From JBLMXQ01 sp050257855 (lineage in GTDB: Bacteria > Acidobacteriota > Vicinamibacteria > Vicinamibacterales > CAVVIG01), in the NCBI GenBank assembly GCA_050257855.1, contig JBLMXQ010000129.1:1-64000 (forward strand): a stretch of 64,000 nt of DNA. Direction: 5' to 3'. Shown here piece by piece: positions 26,710 through 36,122 of the stretch. The notes beneath the pieces are model-generated. The model ran no database searches and had not been told where the DNA came from. It saw only the letters and a program-made list of their open reading frames with translations. How positions within the stretch are numbered: position 1 is the first letter of the stretch; each line of letters starts with the position of its first letter. Position numbers and translations under genes: made by a program.

Positions 26710-27688
26710 ACCGACCGCCCCGGAAGTCCAGCGCATCGTCGACGCCATCGGCTCCCGCCGTCGATTCGTCATCTCGTCGCATTCGCGGCCCGACGGCGAC
26801 TCCATCGGATCGCAGCTCGCCATGGCGTACGCGCTGCGCGCGCTCGGCAAGGAGGTCCGCATCGTCAATGCCGACGCCGCGCCGGCGCCGCTGATGACGT
26901 TTCCCGGCGTGCCCGAGATCGAGATCGCCGACCGGGTCACGGGGGAGTACGACGCCGCGATCGTCATGGAGTGCGGCGAGCTGGCGCGGACCGGGGTGAA
27001 GGGGCTCGGCCGCTGCTTCGTGATCAACATCGATCATCACCCGGACAGCGCGGCGTACGGCCAGATCAACTGGTTCGATCCGTCGGCCGCCGCCTGCGGC
27101 GAGATGGTGTTCACGCTCGTGCGCGCGCTCGGCGTGCCGCTCACGAGCGACATCGCCACGCACATCTACCTGGCGATCCTCACCGACACGGGGTCGTTCC
27201 ACTACTCGAACATCTCGCCGCGCACGTTCGACATCTGCCGCGAGGCGATCGAGGCCGGCGTGGATCCGCAGGACGTCGCCCGAAACGTCTACGACAGCAA
27301 CAACATCGGGCGGCTGAAGCTGTTCGGGTCGGTGCTCGGCGCGATGCAGATCGATCCGAGCGGGCGCATCGCCATCGTCTATCTGGATCACGAAATGGCG
27401 CGCGCCGCCGGCGGGACGTACGACGACACGGAGGGCCTCATCAACCTGCCGCTCACGGTGAAGGAGATCCAGGCAGTGGTCTTCTTCAAGCAGGTCGAAG
27501 GCGAGAAGTACCGCGTGAGCATGCGCTCGAAGGGCGATATCGACATCGGCGCGATCGCGAAGGAGTTCAACGGCGGCGGCCACCGGAACGCTGCCGGCTG
27601 CACGGCCGACGGCCCCATCGACTTCCTGCAGAAGCAGTTCATCGACAAGATCGAGCGCGCGATCGATGGACGGCCTGCTGATCATTGA
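26690..27688 (+). CDS. nrnA: DHH-family nano-RNase/pAp phosphatase
   Basis: 332 residues, starting inside rbfA. DHH domain: 'ISSHSRPDGDSIGSQLAMA' (HxDxDS), 'NIDHHPDSAAYG' (DHH), 'LTDTGSFHYSN'; DHHA1 domain with 'EFNGGGHRNAAG' (GGGH) at about 302. NrnA-type enzymes degrade 2-5 nucleotide RNAs and dephosphorylate 3'-phosphoadenosine 5'-phosphate. Context with ribosome and tRNA modification genes is common. All metal residues are present. Confidence 0.9.
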   Translation: MTTPQTEPTAPEVQRIVDAIGSRRRFVISSHSRPDGDSIGSQLAMAYALRALGKEVRIVNADAAPAPLMTFPGVPEIEIADRVTGEYDAAIVMECGELARTGVKGLGRCFVINIDHHPDSAAYGQINWFDPSAAACGEMVFTLVRALGVPLTSDIATHIYLAILTDTGSFHYSNISPRTFDICREAIEAGVDPQDVARNVYDSNNIGRLKLFGSVLGAMQIDPSGRIAIVYLDHEMARAAGGTYDDTEGLINLPLTVKEIQAVVFFKQVEGEKYRVSMRSKGDIDIGAIAKEFNGGGHRNAAGCTADGPIDFLQKQFIDKIERAIDGRPADH

Positions 27689-28610
27689 CAAGCCGGCGGG
27701 GCCGACCAGCCACGACGTCGTCGCCCGGGTGCGGCGGGCGATCGGCGAGCGCCGCATCGGCCACACCGGCACGCTCGACCCGATGGCAACCGGCGTCCTG
27801 CCGCTCGTGCTCGGCCGCGCAACGCGCCTGGCGCGCTTCCTGAGCGGCTCCGCCAAGTCGTACGAGGCGACGATCCGCTTCGGCCTGGCGACCGACACGG
27901 CCGACGCCTCGGGCGCAGCGCTCGGTCCGGAACACCCGGGTCCGCTGCCCTCGCGCGACGAGGTGGAGCGGGCGCTCGAGGCCTTCCGCGGCACCTACCA
28001 GCAGCAGCCGCCGGCGTTCTCCGCGAAGAAGATCGAAGGCCGGCGCAGCTACGTCCTGGCGCGGAGGGCGCGGCGCGAGGCATCCCCGGCCGGCGCGGCC
28101 GCCGCTTTCCGCGCCACCGCTGACCCGCCGGCCCTGCCGGCGCCCGTCACGGTCACGGTGCAGCGGCTGGAGATCATCGCGTGGGGCGGCGGGACCGTCG
28201 CCATCTCGCTGACCGGCTCGCCCGGGTTCTACGTCCGCGCGCTGGCGCACGCGCTCGGCGAGCGCCTGGGCGTCGGCGCGCATCTGGAGGCGCTCCGCCG
28301 CACGGCCAGCGGCGACCTCGACCTGTCGCTCGCGATCCCGCTCGAGCAGGCCGAGCGCGATCCGGCGGCTGCGCGGGCGCGGATCGTGCCTCTCGACCGG
28401 ATGCTCGCCGGCCTGCCGGCCGTCCGGCTCACCGCCGACGGGGCGCGGCGGGCGGCGCACGGGTCGGATCTCGGGCCGGCCGACGCGGAGGGGCCGTGGC
28501 TCGAGGGTGCGGGCGAGGTTCGCCTGCTGGATCCGGCCGGCCGTCTCGTCGGCGTGGCCCGGGGGGCGCACCGTCCGGGCTTTTTGCATCCCTCGGTTGT
28601 TCTGAGTTAA
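27666..28610 (+). CDS. truB: tRNA pseudouridine(55) synthase
   Basis: 314 residues, overlapping nrnA by 23 bases. Catalytic Asp38 in 'IGHTGTLDPMATGVLPLVLG', 'KSYEATIRFGLATDTADASG' and 'QQPPAFSAKKIEGRRSY' are TruB signatures. A short low-complexity insert 'SPAGAAAAFRATADPPALPA' is near residue 140, and the C-terminal region resembles the PUA-like extension. Modifies U55 of the tRNA T loop. Confidence 0.92.
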   Translation: MDGLLIIDKPAGPTSHDVVARVRRAIGERRIGHTGTLDPMATGVLPLVLGRATRLARFLSGSAKSYEATIRFGLATDTADASGAALGPEHPGPLPSRDEVERALEAFRGTYQQQPPAFSAKKIEGRRSYVLARRARREASPAGAAAAFRATADPPALPAPVTVTVQRLEIIAWGGGTVAISLTGSPGFYVRALAHALGERLGVGAHLEALRRTASGDLDLSLAIPLEQAERDPAAARARIVPLDRMLAGLPAVRLTADGARRAAHGSDLGPADAEGPWLEGAGEVRLLDPAGRLVGVARGAHRPGFLHPSVVLS

Positions 28611-28651
28611 CATATTGAGCTTGTTCGACTAAGCGGTTTTCACTTATACGG

Positions 28652-28690
28652 CGGTCTGGTGCGGCGCGGCCGAAGCCGCGTTCTGGACCG
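28652..28690 (+). promoter_or_regulatory. Structured rpsO leader (possible S15 autoregulatory site)
   Basis: The 100-bp leader between truB and rpsO folds into CGCGGC-CGAA-GCCGCG (28665-28680, perfect 6-bp stem). This sits within an outer stem CGGTC (28652-28656) / GACCG (28686-28690). S15 autoregulates through leader structures in many bacteria; that this one binds S15 is inference. The true start is the GTG at 28711, ten bases after GGAGG (28696-28700). Confidence 0.5.
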
Positions 28691-28710
28691 TTCGTGGAGG
28701 ACATGAGCAC

Positions 28711-28980
28711 GTGGCCCTGAGCAAAGACCGGAAGACAGAGCTGATCGGCAGCTACCGCACGCACGACGCCGATACCGGATCGCCCGAAGTGCAGGTTGCC
28801 ATCCTGAGCGAGCGCATCAACTACCTGACGGAGCACTTCAAGGTGCACGCGAAGGACCATCATTCGCGCCGGGGCCTGTTGATGCTCGTGGGCCGCCGCC
28901 GTCGCCTGCTCGACTACCTCAAGGCGAAGGACGCGCAGCGCTACGCGGACTTGATCAAGCGCCTGAACATCCGCAAGTAG
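28711..28980 (+). CDS. rpsO: 30S ribosomal protein S15
   Basis: 89 residues, GTG start. Near-complete match to S15: 'DTGSPEVQVAILSERINYLT', 'HFKVHAKDHHSRRGLLMLVG', 'RRRLLDYLKAKD'. Binds 16S rRNA helices 20-22. Conserved rpsO-pnp order follows. Confidence 0.96.
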   Translation: MALSKDRKTELIGSYRTHDADTGSPEVQVAILSERINYLTEHFKVHAKDHHSRRGLLMLVGRRRRLLDYLKAKDAQRYADLIKRLNIRK

Positions 28981-28990
28981 TTGTCGAGTG

Positions 28991-29017
28991 CGGGATCGCC
29001 CTTTCCCGGCGGTCCCG
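28991..29017 (+). other. rpsO-pnp intercistronic hairpin
   Basis: CGGGATCGCC (28991-29000) pairs with GGCGGTCCCG (29008-29017) over ten base pairs (one G-T) around the 7-base loop CTTTCCC. No U-tract follows, so it is not a classical terminator; in E. coli the equivalent gap contains RNase III and terminator structures. It may set the processing point or limit readthrough into pnp. Confidence 0.65.
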
Positions 29018-29051
29018 AGGTTCGTCCGATTGCCGTAACTTACACATTCCG

Positions 29052-31235
<2,184 letters not shown>

Positions 31236-31251
31236 AATCCTGTTCCGTCCC

Positions 31252-31659
31252 ATGCCTCTCCGGTTCGTCCGGAAGCCGTTCGCTGGGCCGCTGCTCGCCG
31301 CCGCGGCTGTCGTCGGCGCAGCGCTGCTCCTGCGCCCGGCGGCGCGCCTGCTCGATGCCCAGACGCAGGGGCCGACGGTGCGGCACTTCGACGTCACCGC
31401 ACGCCGGTACTCGTTCTCCCCCCCGCGCATCGAGGTGTTCCAGGACGATCTGGTGCAGATTGAGCTGCGGACCGACGACATCGCCCACAGTTTCACGGTG
31501 GACGATTACCGGATCGCGAAGCGGGTCAGCCCCGGACATCCGGTGACGTTCGAGTTCCGCGCCGACAAACGGGGGACCTTCCCGGTCTACTGCAACCTGC
31601 AGATAGACGAAGGTTGCCGACACATGCGCGGCGAGCTCGTCGTCAAGCCCCGGAAGTAG
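31252..31659 (+). CDS. Exported cupredoxin-domain protein
   Basis: 135 residues from ATG 31252; a longer frame upstream is antisense noise in pnp. An N-terminal membrane segment (about 12-38) is followed by a cupredoxin fold: 'HFDVTARRYSFSPPRIEVF', 'DIAHSFTVDDY' (first copper His) and 'FPVYCNLQIDEGCRHMRGEL' (Cys, His and Met ligands). A second Cys (CxxxxxxxCRHM) is close to the ligand set, reminiscent of the CuA arrangement but with different spacing. Probably a periplasmic electron carrier or copper protein. TAGAAT (31233-31238) lies 13 bases upstream. Confidence 0.8.
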   Translation: MPLRFVRKPFAGPLLAAAAVVGAALLLRPAARLLDAQTQGPTVRHFDVTARRYSFSPPRIEVFQDDLVQIELRTDDIAHSFTVDDYRIAKRVSPGHPVTFEFRADKRGTFPVYCNLQIDEGCRHMRGELVVKPRK

Positions 31660-31678
31660 GACCTGCGGCCGGCGAACG

Positions 31679-32389
31679 CTAGATCCCCAGACTGACGACG
31701 GCGATGCCGACCACGGCGATGATCCCGCCGGCGAGCGCGTCGCCGTAGCGATCCGCCCACGCGCCCCGCACCGCGCCGGCGGCCGCGCGCGCAGGCAGGA
31801 CGAGCCCGATCATCGTGGCGATGGTGGCCGCCTCGTATGCCATGACGACCGCGAGGGTGCGGCCCCAGCCGAGCGGCGCCGCCGCGAACACCAGCGGAAT
31901 CACCGCGACGCATGGATCCGCCGAGAACAGCACGAACAGCGTCCTCGCCGTCATGCGGCCTTCCGACGGGTCGGCGTGCGCCCGCCCGCCGTCGTGCGCG
32001 CCGTGTGCGTGCAGGTGCCAGTGCGGGTGGCCGTGCGCCTGTCCGTGGTCGTGCCAGCGGACGCTGACGGCCCGATGCCAGCCCCAGAGGCCGTAGGCCA
32101 GGCCGAACCCGATCAGGAGGAATCCGGCGAGGCTCTCGAGGCGCTGCCCGAACACGTGGAGCATCTCGAGGCCGAAAACCGCGGTGAGCAGTCCCAGCGC
32201 CACCGATACGGTCACGTGGCCCATGCCGCAGAGCGCGGTGATGGCCGCCGTGCGCGGCGCCGACCAGCGTTCCGCCCGCGCGAGCGCCGCGAACGGCACC
32301 CAGTGATCGGGCGCGATCGTGTGGAATGCGCCGAGGCTCGCCGCCGCGGCGACGAGCGCGAGGGTCAGCTCCACGGCCCCACCGCGCAT
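31679..32389 (-). CDS. NicO/RcnA-like nickel (cobalt) transporter
   Basis: 236 residues from the ATG at 32389; an in-frame GTG-side start up to 32434 would overlap hypB more. About six membrane segments. The first carries 'LGAFHTIAPDHWVPFA' (HxxxxDH type metal motif of the NicO/HupE-RcnA group) and 'CGMGHVTVSVALG' (His). A periplasmic or cytoplasmic loop is very histidine-rich: 'WHDHGQAHGHPHWHLHAHG'. As the last gene of the hyp operon it likely imports nickel for hydrogenase maturation; an exporter role is possible from the RcnA resemblance. Confidence 0.75.
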   Translation of the reverse strand: MRGGAVELTLALVAAAASLGAFHTIAPDHWVPFAALARAERWSAPRTAAITALCGMGHVTVSVALGLLTAVFGLEMLHVFGQRLESLAGFLLIGFGLAYGLWGWHRAVSVRWHDHGQAHGHPHWHLHAHGAHDGGRAHADPSEGRMTARTLFVLFSADPCVAVIPLVFAAAPLGWGRTLAVVMAYEAATIATMIGLVLPARAAAGAVRGAWADRYGDALAGGIIAVVGIAVVSLGI

Positions 32390-33081
32390 GGTGCGCCGTG
32401 CGGCTGCCCGAGCGAACGCAGCCAGCGCACCCACAGTCCGATCCCCTCGCCAGTCCGGGCGGAGACCGGCAACAGCGCCGGCCGCGGCATCACCAGGGCG
32501 AGATTCCGCCGGATCGTGTCGACGTCGACGTCGAGCTGCGGGAGCAGGTCCACCTTCGTCAGCAGCACGAAGTCCGCTTTCTGGAACATCGTCGGGTACT
32601 TGAGCGGCTTGTCCTCGCCCTCGGTCACCGACAGCGCCACGACGTTGACCTCCTGCCCGAGGTCATAGATCGCCGGGCAGACGAGGTTGCCGACGTTTTC
32701 GATGAAGAGGTAGTCGAGGTCGCGCCACGGCAGGCGGTGCAGTCCCTGGTGCACCATCTCGGCGTCGAGATGGCACGCGGTCCCGGTCGTGATCGACTCG
32801 GCGACGATGCCGGCGGCGCGCGCGCGCGCGGCGTCGTTGTCGGTGGCAAGGTCGCCGGCGAGGACGCCGAGCCTGGCATCGCCGCCGAGCGCGCGCGCGG
32901 TCGCCTCGAGGACGGCCGTCTTGCCGGCGCCCGGCGATCCCATCAGGTTCACGGCCCGGACGCCGTGCTCGCGGAAGTGCTCGCGATTGTGCCGCGCCGC
33001 CCGGTCATTGGACGCGAGAATCCGCTCATGCACCGCCACGGGGACGACGTGGGTGTCGCCGCATCCGCACGAGTCGCACAT
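32365..33081 (-). CDS. hypB: Hydrogenase nickel insertion GTPase
   Basis: 238 residues. N-terminal 'MCDSCGCGD' is the metal-binding CxxCGC motif. P-loop 'NLMGSPGAGKTAVLEA', 'AGDLATDNDAARARAAG', 'TGTACHLDAEMVH' (Cys-His of the GTPase-domain metal site), 'IENVGNLVCPA' and 'LLTKVDLLPQL'. Works with HypA to insert Ni into the hydrogenase large subunit. No His-rich stretch. The ATG shares its A with the hypA stop (TGATG). Overlaps the nickel transporter start by 25 bases. Confidence 0.94.
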   Translation of the reverse strand: MCDSCGCGDTHVVPVAVHERILASNDRAARHNREHFREHGVRAVNLMGSPGAGKTAVLEATARALGGDARLGVLAGDLATDNDAARARAAGIVAESITTGTACHLDAEMVHQGLHRLPWRDLDYLFIENVGNLVCPAIYDLGQEVNVVALSVTEGEDKPLKYPTMFQKADFVLLTKVDLLPQLDVDVDTIRRNLALVMPRPALLPVSARTGEGIGLWVRWLRSLGQPHGAPCAVGPWS

Positions 33082-33422
33082 CACGGCACCTCCAGTTCGA
33101 GCTGTTCCAGCACGATCTCGTCGCCGGCCATCAGCCGCGCCGGCCGGCCGCACGTCGGGCAGACGAGCGCGCGGCCGCGCGCGAGATCGCCGTGCCCGTC
33201 GGGACAGATCCAGCGCGCCGCGACGCTGTGGACCTCGAGCGGCGCGTCCTCGCAGATGGTCCGCACGCGGTAAGTGTCGTAGGCGGTCCTGAGCAGCACC
33301 GGCTCCACGCCGGCCAGCTCGCCGATCCGGACGCGCACGCGGGTCACGGCCACCGCGCCTCGCGTCCGGACGACGGCGCCGATCTGATCGAACAGAGCCT
33401 GGACGATGCTGTACTCGTGCAT
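33081..33422 (-). CDS. hypA: Hydrogenase nickel metallochaperone
   Basis: 113 residues: 'MHEYSIVQALFDQI' (nickel His2, Glu3) and 'RVRVRIGELAGVEPVLLRTA'. The zinc domain reads Cys73-P-D-Gly76-His77 and later Cys88-P-T-Cys91. The canonical second Cys (E. coli C76) is a Gly, with a His right after it, so the zinc site is non-standard. Delivers nickel to HypB. Located between the crotonase-like gene and hypB. Confidence 0.92.
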   Translation of the reverse strand: MHEYSIVQALFDQIGAVVRTRGAVAVTRVRVRIGELAGVEPVLLRTAYDTYRVRTICEDAPLEVHSVAARWICPDGHGDLARGRALVCPTCGRPARLMAGDEIVLEQLELEVP

Positions 33423-33424
33423 GT

Positions 33425-34258
33425 CTAGAATTTCGCCGGCTGCTTGGCGAAGAACGCCTCCAGCCCCGCGGCGAACTCCGGGCCATCGGCGATGCGCGTC
33501 AGCTCGTCGAGCTCCCGATCGAGATGCTCGTCCAGGCGATCGACGCCGGCCGCCTGGTTCAACAGCTCCTTCGCGACGGCGAACGCCCGCTTCGGACCGC
33601 CAGCCAGACGCCCGGCCAGCGCGCGCACTTCGTCGTCGAAGCGGTCGACCTCGTACACCGCGGTCACCAGGCCGTACTCGCGTGCCTGCGCCGCGTCGAG
33701 CCGCGGATTGAGCAGCATCAGCTCCATCGCGCGCCGCAGGCCCACGAGCCGCGGCAGCAGGAACGTCGAACTCTCAGCGCCCGTCAGGCCGGTCCTGGCG
33801 TACGCCCACTCGAAGGTCGCCCGGGTCGAGGCGACCACGAGATCGCAGCACATCGCGATCCCGAAGCCGCCGGCGGCGGCAATGCCGTCGACCGCCGCCA
33901 CGAACGGCTTCGGCGCGCGCCGGATCTCCGAAATCGTGCTGTGGATGTACTCGAGGATCTGTTTGAACACCTCGCCGTACCCCGCGACAGGCGCCATCGC
34001 CCGCCGCTCCCGCGGCGTCAGGTACCCGAGATCGTCCGGGTCGCCTCCGTCGCGGATGAACTTCAGATCGGCGCCGCTGCAGAACATCCCGGGCTGCCCG
34101 CGCAGCACGACGACGCGGATCTCCTCGTCGCGCGCGTACTGCAGCCCCGCGCGGCGGAAGTCCTGCGCCGTGCGCACGTCGAGGGAGTTGAAGCGCGCCG
34201 GTCGGTCGATCGTGATGACGCCCACCGCGCCGTCCCGCTGCATCCGGATGTGCTCCAT
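33425..34258 (-). CDS. Crotonase (enoyl-CoA hydratase/isomerase) family protein in hyp operon, possible HypX C-terminal-half equivalent
   Basis: 277 residues. Crotonase oxyanion hole 'FCSGADLKFI' and 'AAAGGFGIAMCCDL', with 'ATFEWAYARTGLTGAESST' and 'FLLPRLVGLRRAMELMLL' following. Most hydratases keep a Glu in the loop where this one has Tyr153, and it has a Glu at 162. Its position in the operon, directly downstream of a formyltransferase and 2 bases upstream of hypA, mirrors the C-terminal half of HypX, which turns formyl-CoA into the CO ligand. An ordinary beta-oxidation enzyme is the alternative, but the surrounding genes are all for hydrogenase maturation. Function is inferred. Confidence 0.8.
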   Translation of the reverse strand: MEHIRMQRDGAVGVITIDRPARFNSLDVRTAQDFRRAGLQYARDEEIRVVVLRGQPGMFCSGADLKFIRDGGDPDDLGYLTPRERRAMAPVAGYGEVFKQILEYIHSTISEIRRAPKPFVAAVDGIAAAGGFGIAMCCDLVVASTRATFEWAYARTGLTGAESSTFLLPRLVGLRRAMELMLLNPRLDAAQAREYGLVTAVYEVDRFDDEVRALAGRLAGGPKRAFAVAKELLNQAAGVDRLDEHLDRELDELTRIADGPEFAAGLEAFFAKQPAKF

Positions 34259-34266
34259 CGGCTTCC

Positions 34267-35067
34267 TCAAACGCCCGCGACCCGCACGGACGTGACCGGC
34301 CTGGCCGCCGGCGGCGTGAGCAGCACGCCGCGCTCGTCGAGATCCCAGGGCGCGACGTCCGCTGGAGCGCTCGCCGCGAGCAGCTCCAGGTTCACCCGCC
34401 GCGATCCCACGAGCCGCAGCGCCGCCGAGAGGAGCGGCCCCGCCGCCGCGCGCATCATCCACTGCTGGTGGGCGAACGCATATGCCTTGAACATGTCGAG
34501 GGCGTTCCAGGCCCTTGCATCGCGCACCATGGGCGACGCCGCGAACGGCCAGGAGCGAACGATGGGAGCGCCGGCGTCCGGCTCGCGGTCGACCAGGTGC
34601 ACGGTCGCCCGCGTCTCGCTCCGACCCGCGAGGAGCGCGTCGGCGACCGCCCGCAGGCCGGGAAACCGCGGCCGTCCGTCGGGGTGCCGCAGCGTCAGGT
34701 CGCTGAAGTGCAGGTTCAGCACGCGCGCCGGAAAGGCGTCGAGCAGCGTCGGCGTCGCGAGGTACAGGTAGCCGTCGAGCAGCACGATGTCGGGCGCATA
34801 CGGTCGAAGCAGCTCGACGGTCGCCGCGTCGTAGTCCGCGCGCACGCGAGCGTCGTGGTACACGGACGCGCCGCGCGCCTTGTAGAAGGCGGCGATCGGG
34901 TGCGAGCGCACCGGCACGCCGCGCCGCTCGACGCGCACCTCCTCGGCAAACGTCCGCTCGCTCGTCACGACGCAGACAACGTCGTAGAGCCGGCCGCGGT
35001 CTCGATCGCGGTTCAGCAGGTGCAGCAGTCCCGGCGCACGATGCGTGCACAGGACCGCGACGGTCAT
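34267..35067 (-). CDS. PurN-like formyltransferase in hyp operon, possible HypX N-terminal-half equivalent
   Basis: 266 residues from ATG 35067; an in-frame ATG at 35088 overlaps the hypE stop. Formyl-THF-dependent fold: 'AVLCTHRAPGLLHLLNRD' and the catalytic triad region 'VLNLHFSDLTL' (Asn118, His120) with 'VHLVDREPDAGAPIV' (Asp164), the N-H-D set of glycinamide ribonucleotide and methionyl-tRNA formyltransferases. Substrate binding parts are diverged. Its neighbours are hypE upstream and the crotonase gene downstream (8-base gap). I infer transfer of formyl from formyl-THF to CoA for CO synthesis; no experimental basis in this window. Confidence 0.78.
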   Translation of the reverse strand: MTVAVLCTHRAPGLLHLLNRDRDRGRLYDVVCVVTSERTFAEEVRVERRGVPVRSHPIAAFYKARGASVYHDARVRADYDAATVELLRPYAPDIVLLDGYLYLATPTLLDAFPARVLNLHFSDLTLRHPDGRPRFPGLRAVADALLAGRSETRATVHLVDREPDAGAPIVRSWPFAASPMVRDARAWNALDMFKAYAFAHQQWMMRAAAGPLLSAALRLVGSRRVNLELLAASAPADVAPWDLDERGVLLTPPAARPVTSVRVAGV

Positions 35068-35081
35068 TGGACGATGCAGCG

Positions 35082-36122
35082 TCAGCATATACGTGGCAGC
35101 AGCTCGCCTTCGGGTTCGGCCACCAGACGGCGGCCGAGGCCGGTGTCGAGCACGACCATCCCGGGCCGCTCCTCCGTGCAGACGCCGACGATCGCCGCAT
35201 TGCGGCCGAGCGGGTGCGCCCGCAGGCAGGCGACGACGCGTTCGGCCGTCTCCGGGCGGACCGCCATCACGGCCTTTCCTTCGTTGGCGACGAGGAGCGG
35301 ATCGATCCCGACCAGCTCCGAGATGCCCCGGACGTCCTGCCGGATCGGCAGCGCCCGCTCGTCGATGACGATGCCGACGCGCCCCTTGGACGCCATCTCG
35401 TGGAGCGTCCCCGCAACGCCGCCGCGCGTCGGATCCTTCATGGCGGTAATCGCGCCGGGCTCGGCGTCGAGCACGGCCCGGATCAGCGCGTTGATCGGCG
35501 CGACGTCCGACGTCAAAGCCGCCTCGATCGCCAGGCCGTGGCGCGTCGCCATCACGGCCATGCCGTGATCGCCGATCGTGCCGGTGACCACCAGGCGATC
35601 GCCCGCCCGCAGGCCCGCGTCGCTGATCACGGCTCCCGTCAGGCCGATGCCGGCGGTGTTGATGACGAGGCCGTCGATCTCGCCCTTCCCCATCACCTTC
35701 GTGTCGCCGGTGAGAATCGAGGCGTGTGCCTCGTCGCAGGCGGCGCGCATCGACGCCAGAATCCGCTCGAGATCGCGCCGCGGGAACCCCTCCTCGAGGA
35801 TGACGCTGCACGTCAGCCCGAGCACCTCGGTGGCGCCCATCATTGCGAGGTCGTTGACGGTGCCGGAAATCGAGAGCCGTCCGATGTCGCCCCCGGGGAA
35901 GAACGGCGGCTGGATGACGTGCGAGTCGGTCGTGAGGACGAGCCAGCGATCGCCAATCCGCACGGCGCCGCCGTCGTCCATGGCGGCGAGGCCGATCGTG
36001 CCGGCGGGACGTGCGGGCTCGGTCTGGAACGCCTGCAGGAACGCGTCTTCGATCAGGCGCCGCATGGCGCGTCCGCCGGCGCCGTGCTTCATGAGAATGC
36101 GATCGTCGAGCGCCGCCGTCAT
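35082..36122 (-). CDS. hypE: Hydrogenase maturation carbamoyl-dehydratase
   Basis: 346 residues, PurM-like fold: 'MKHGAGGRAMRRLIEDAFLQ', 'TTDSHVIQPPFFPGGDIGRL', 'GTVNDLAMMGA', 'MKDPTRGGVAGTLHEMA', and the C-terminus '-PRIC' with the essential Cys346 that receives the carbamoyl group from HypF and dehydrates it to thiocyanate. Start ATG 36122 overlaps hypD stop by four bases. Complete, with all hallmark motifs. Confidence 0.95.
   Translation of the reverse strand: MTAALDDRILMKHGAGGRAMRRLIEDAFLQAFQTEPARPAGTIGLAAMDDGGAVRIGDRWLVLTTDSHVIQPPFFPGGDIGRLSISGTVNDLAMMGATEVLGLTCSVILEEGFPRRDLERILASMRAACDEAHASILTGDTKVMGKGEIDGLVINTAGIGLTGAVISDAGLRAGDRLVVTGTIGDHGMAVMATRHGLAIEAALTSDVAPINALIRAVLDAEPGAITAMKDPTRGGVAGTLHEMASKGRVGIVIDERALPIRQDVRGISELVGIDPLLVANEGKAVMAVRPETAERVVACLRAHPLGRNAAIVGVCTEERPGMVVLDTGLGRRLVAEPEGELLPRIC

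Noticed and set aside
28703..28720. A five-codon ATG mini-ORF overlapping the rpsO start
   Set aside because: GGAGG lies only two bases before this ATG but ten before the rpsO GTG, which fits rpsO better; the mini-ORF is probably chance.
33425..34258. The crotonase gene as an ordinary beta-oxidation enzyme
   Set aside because: No other fatty-acid genes are nearby and both neighbours belong to the hydrogenase maturation operon, so a maturation role is preferred, though not proven.
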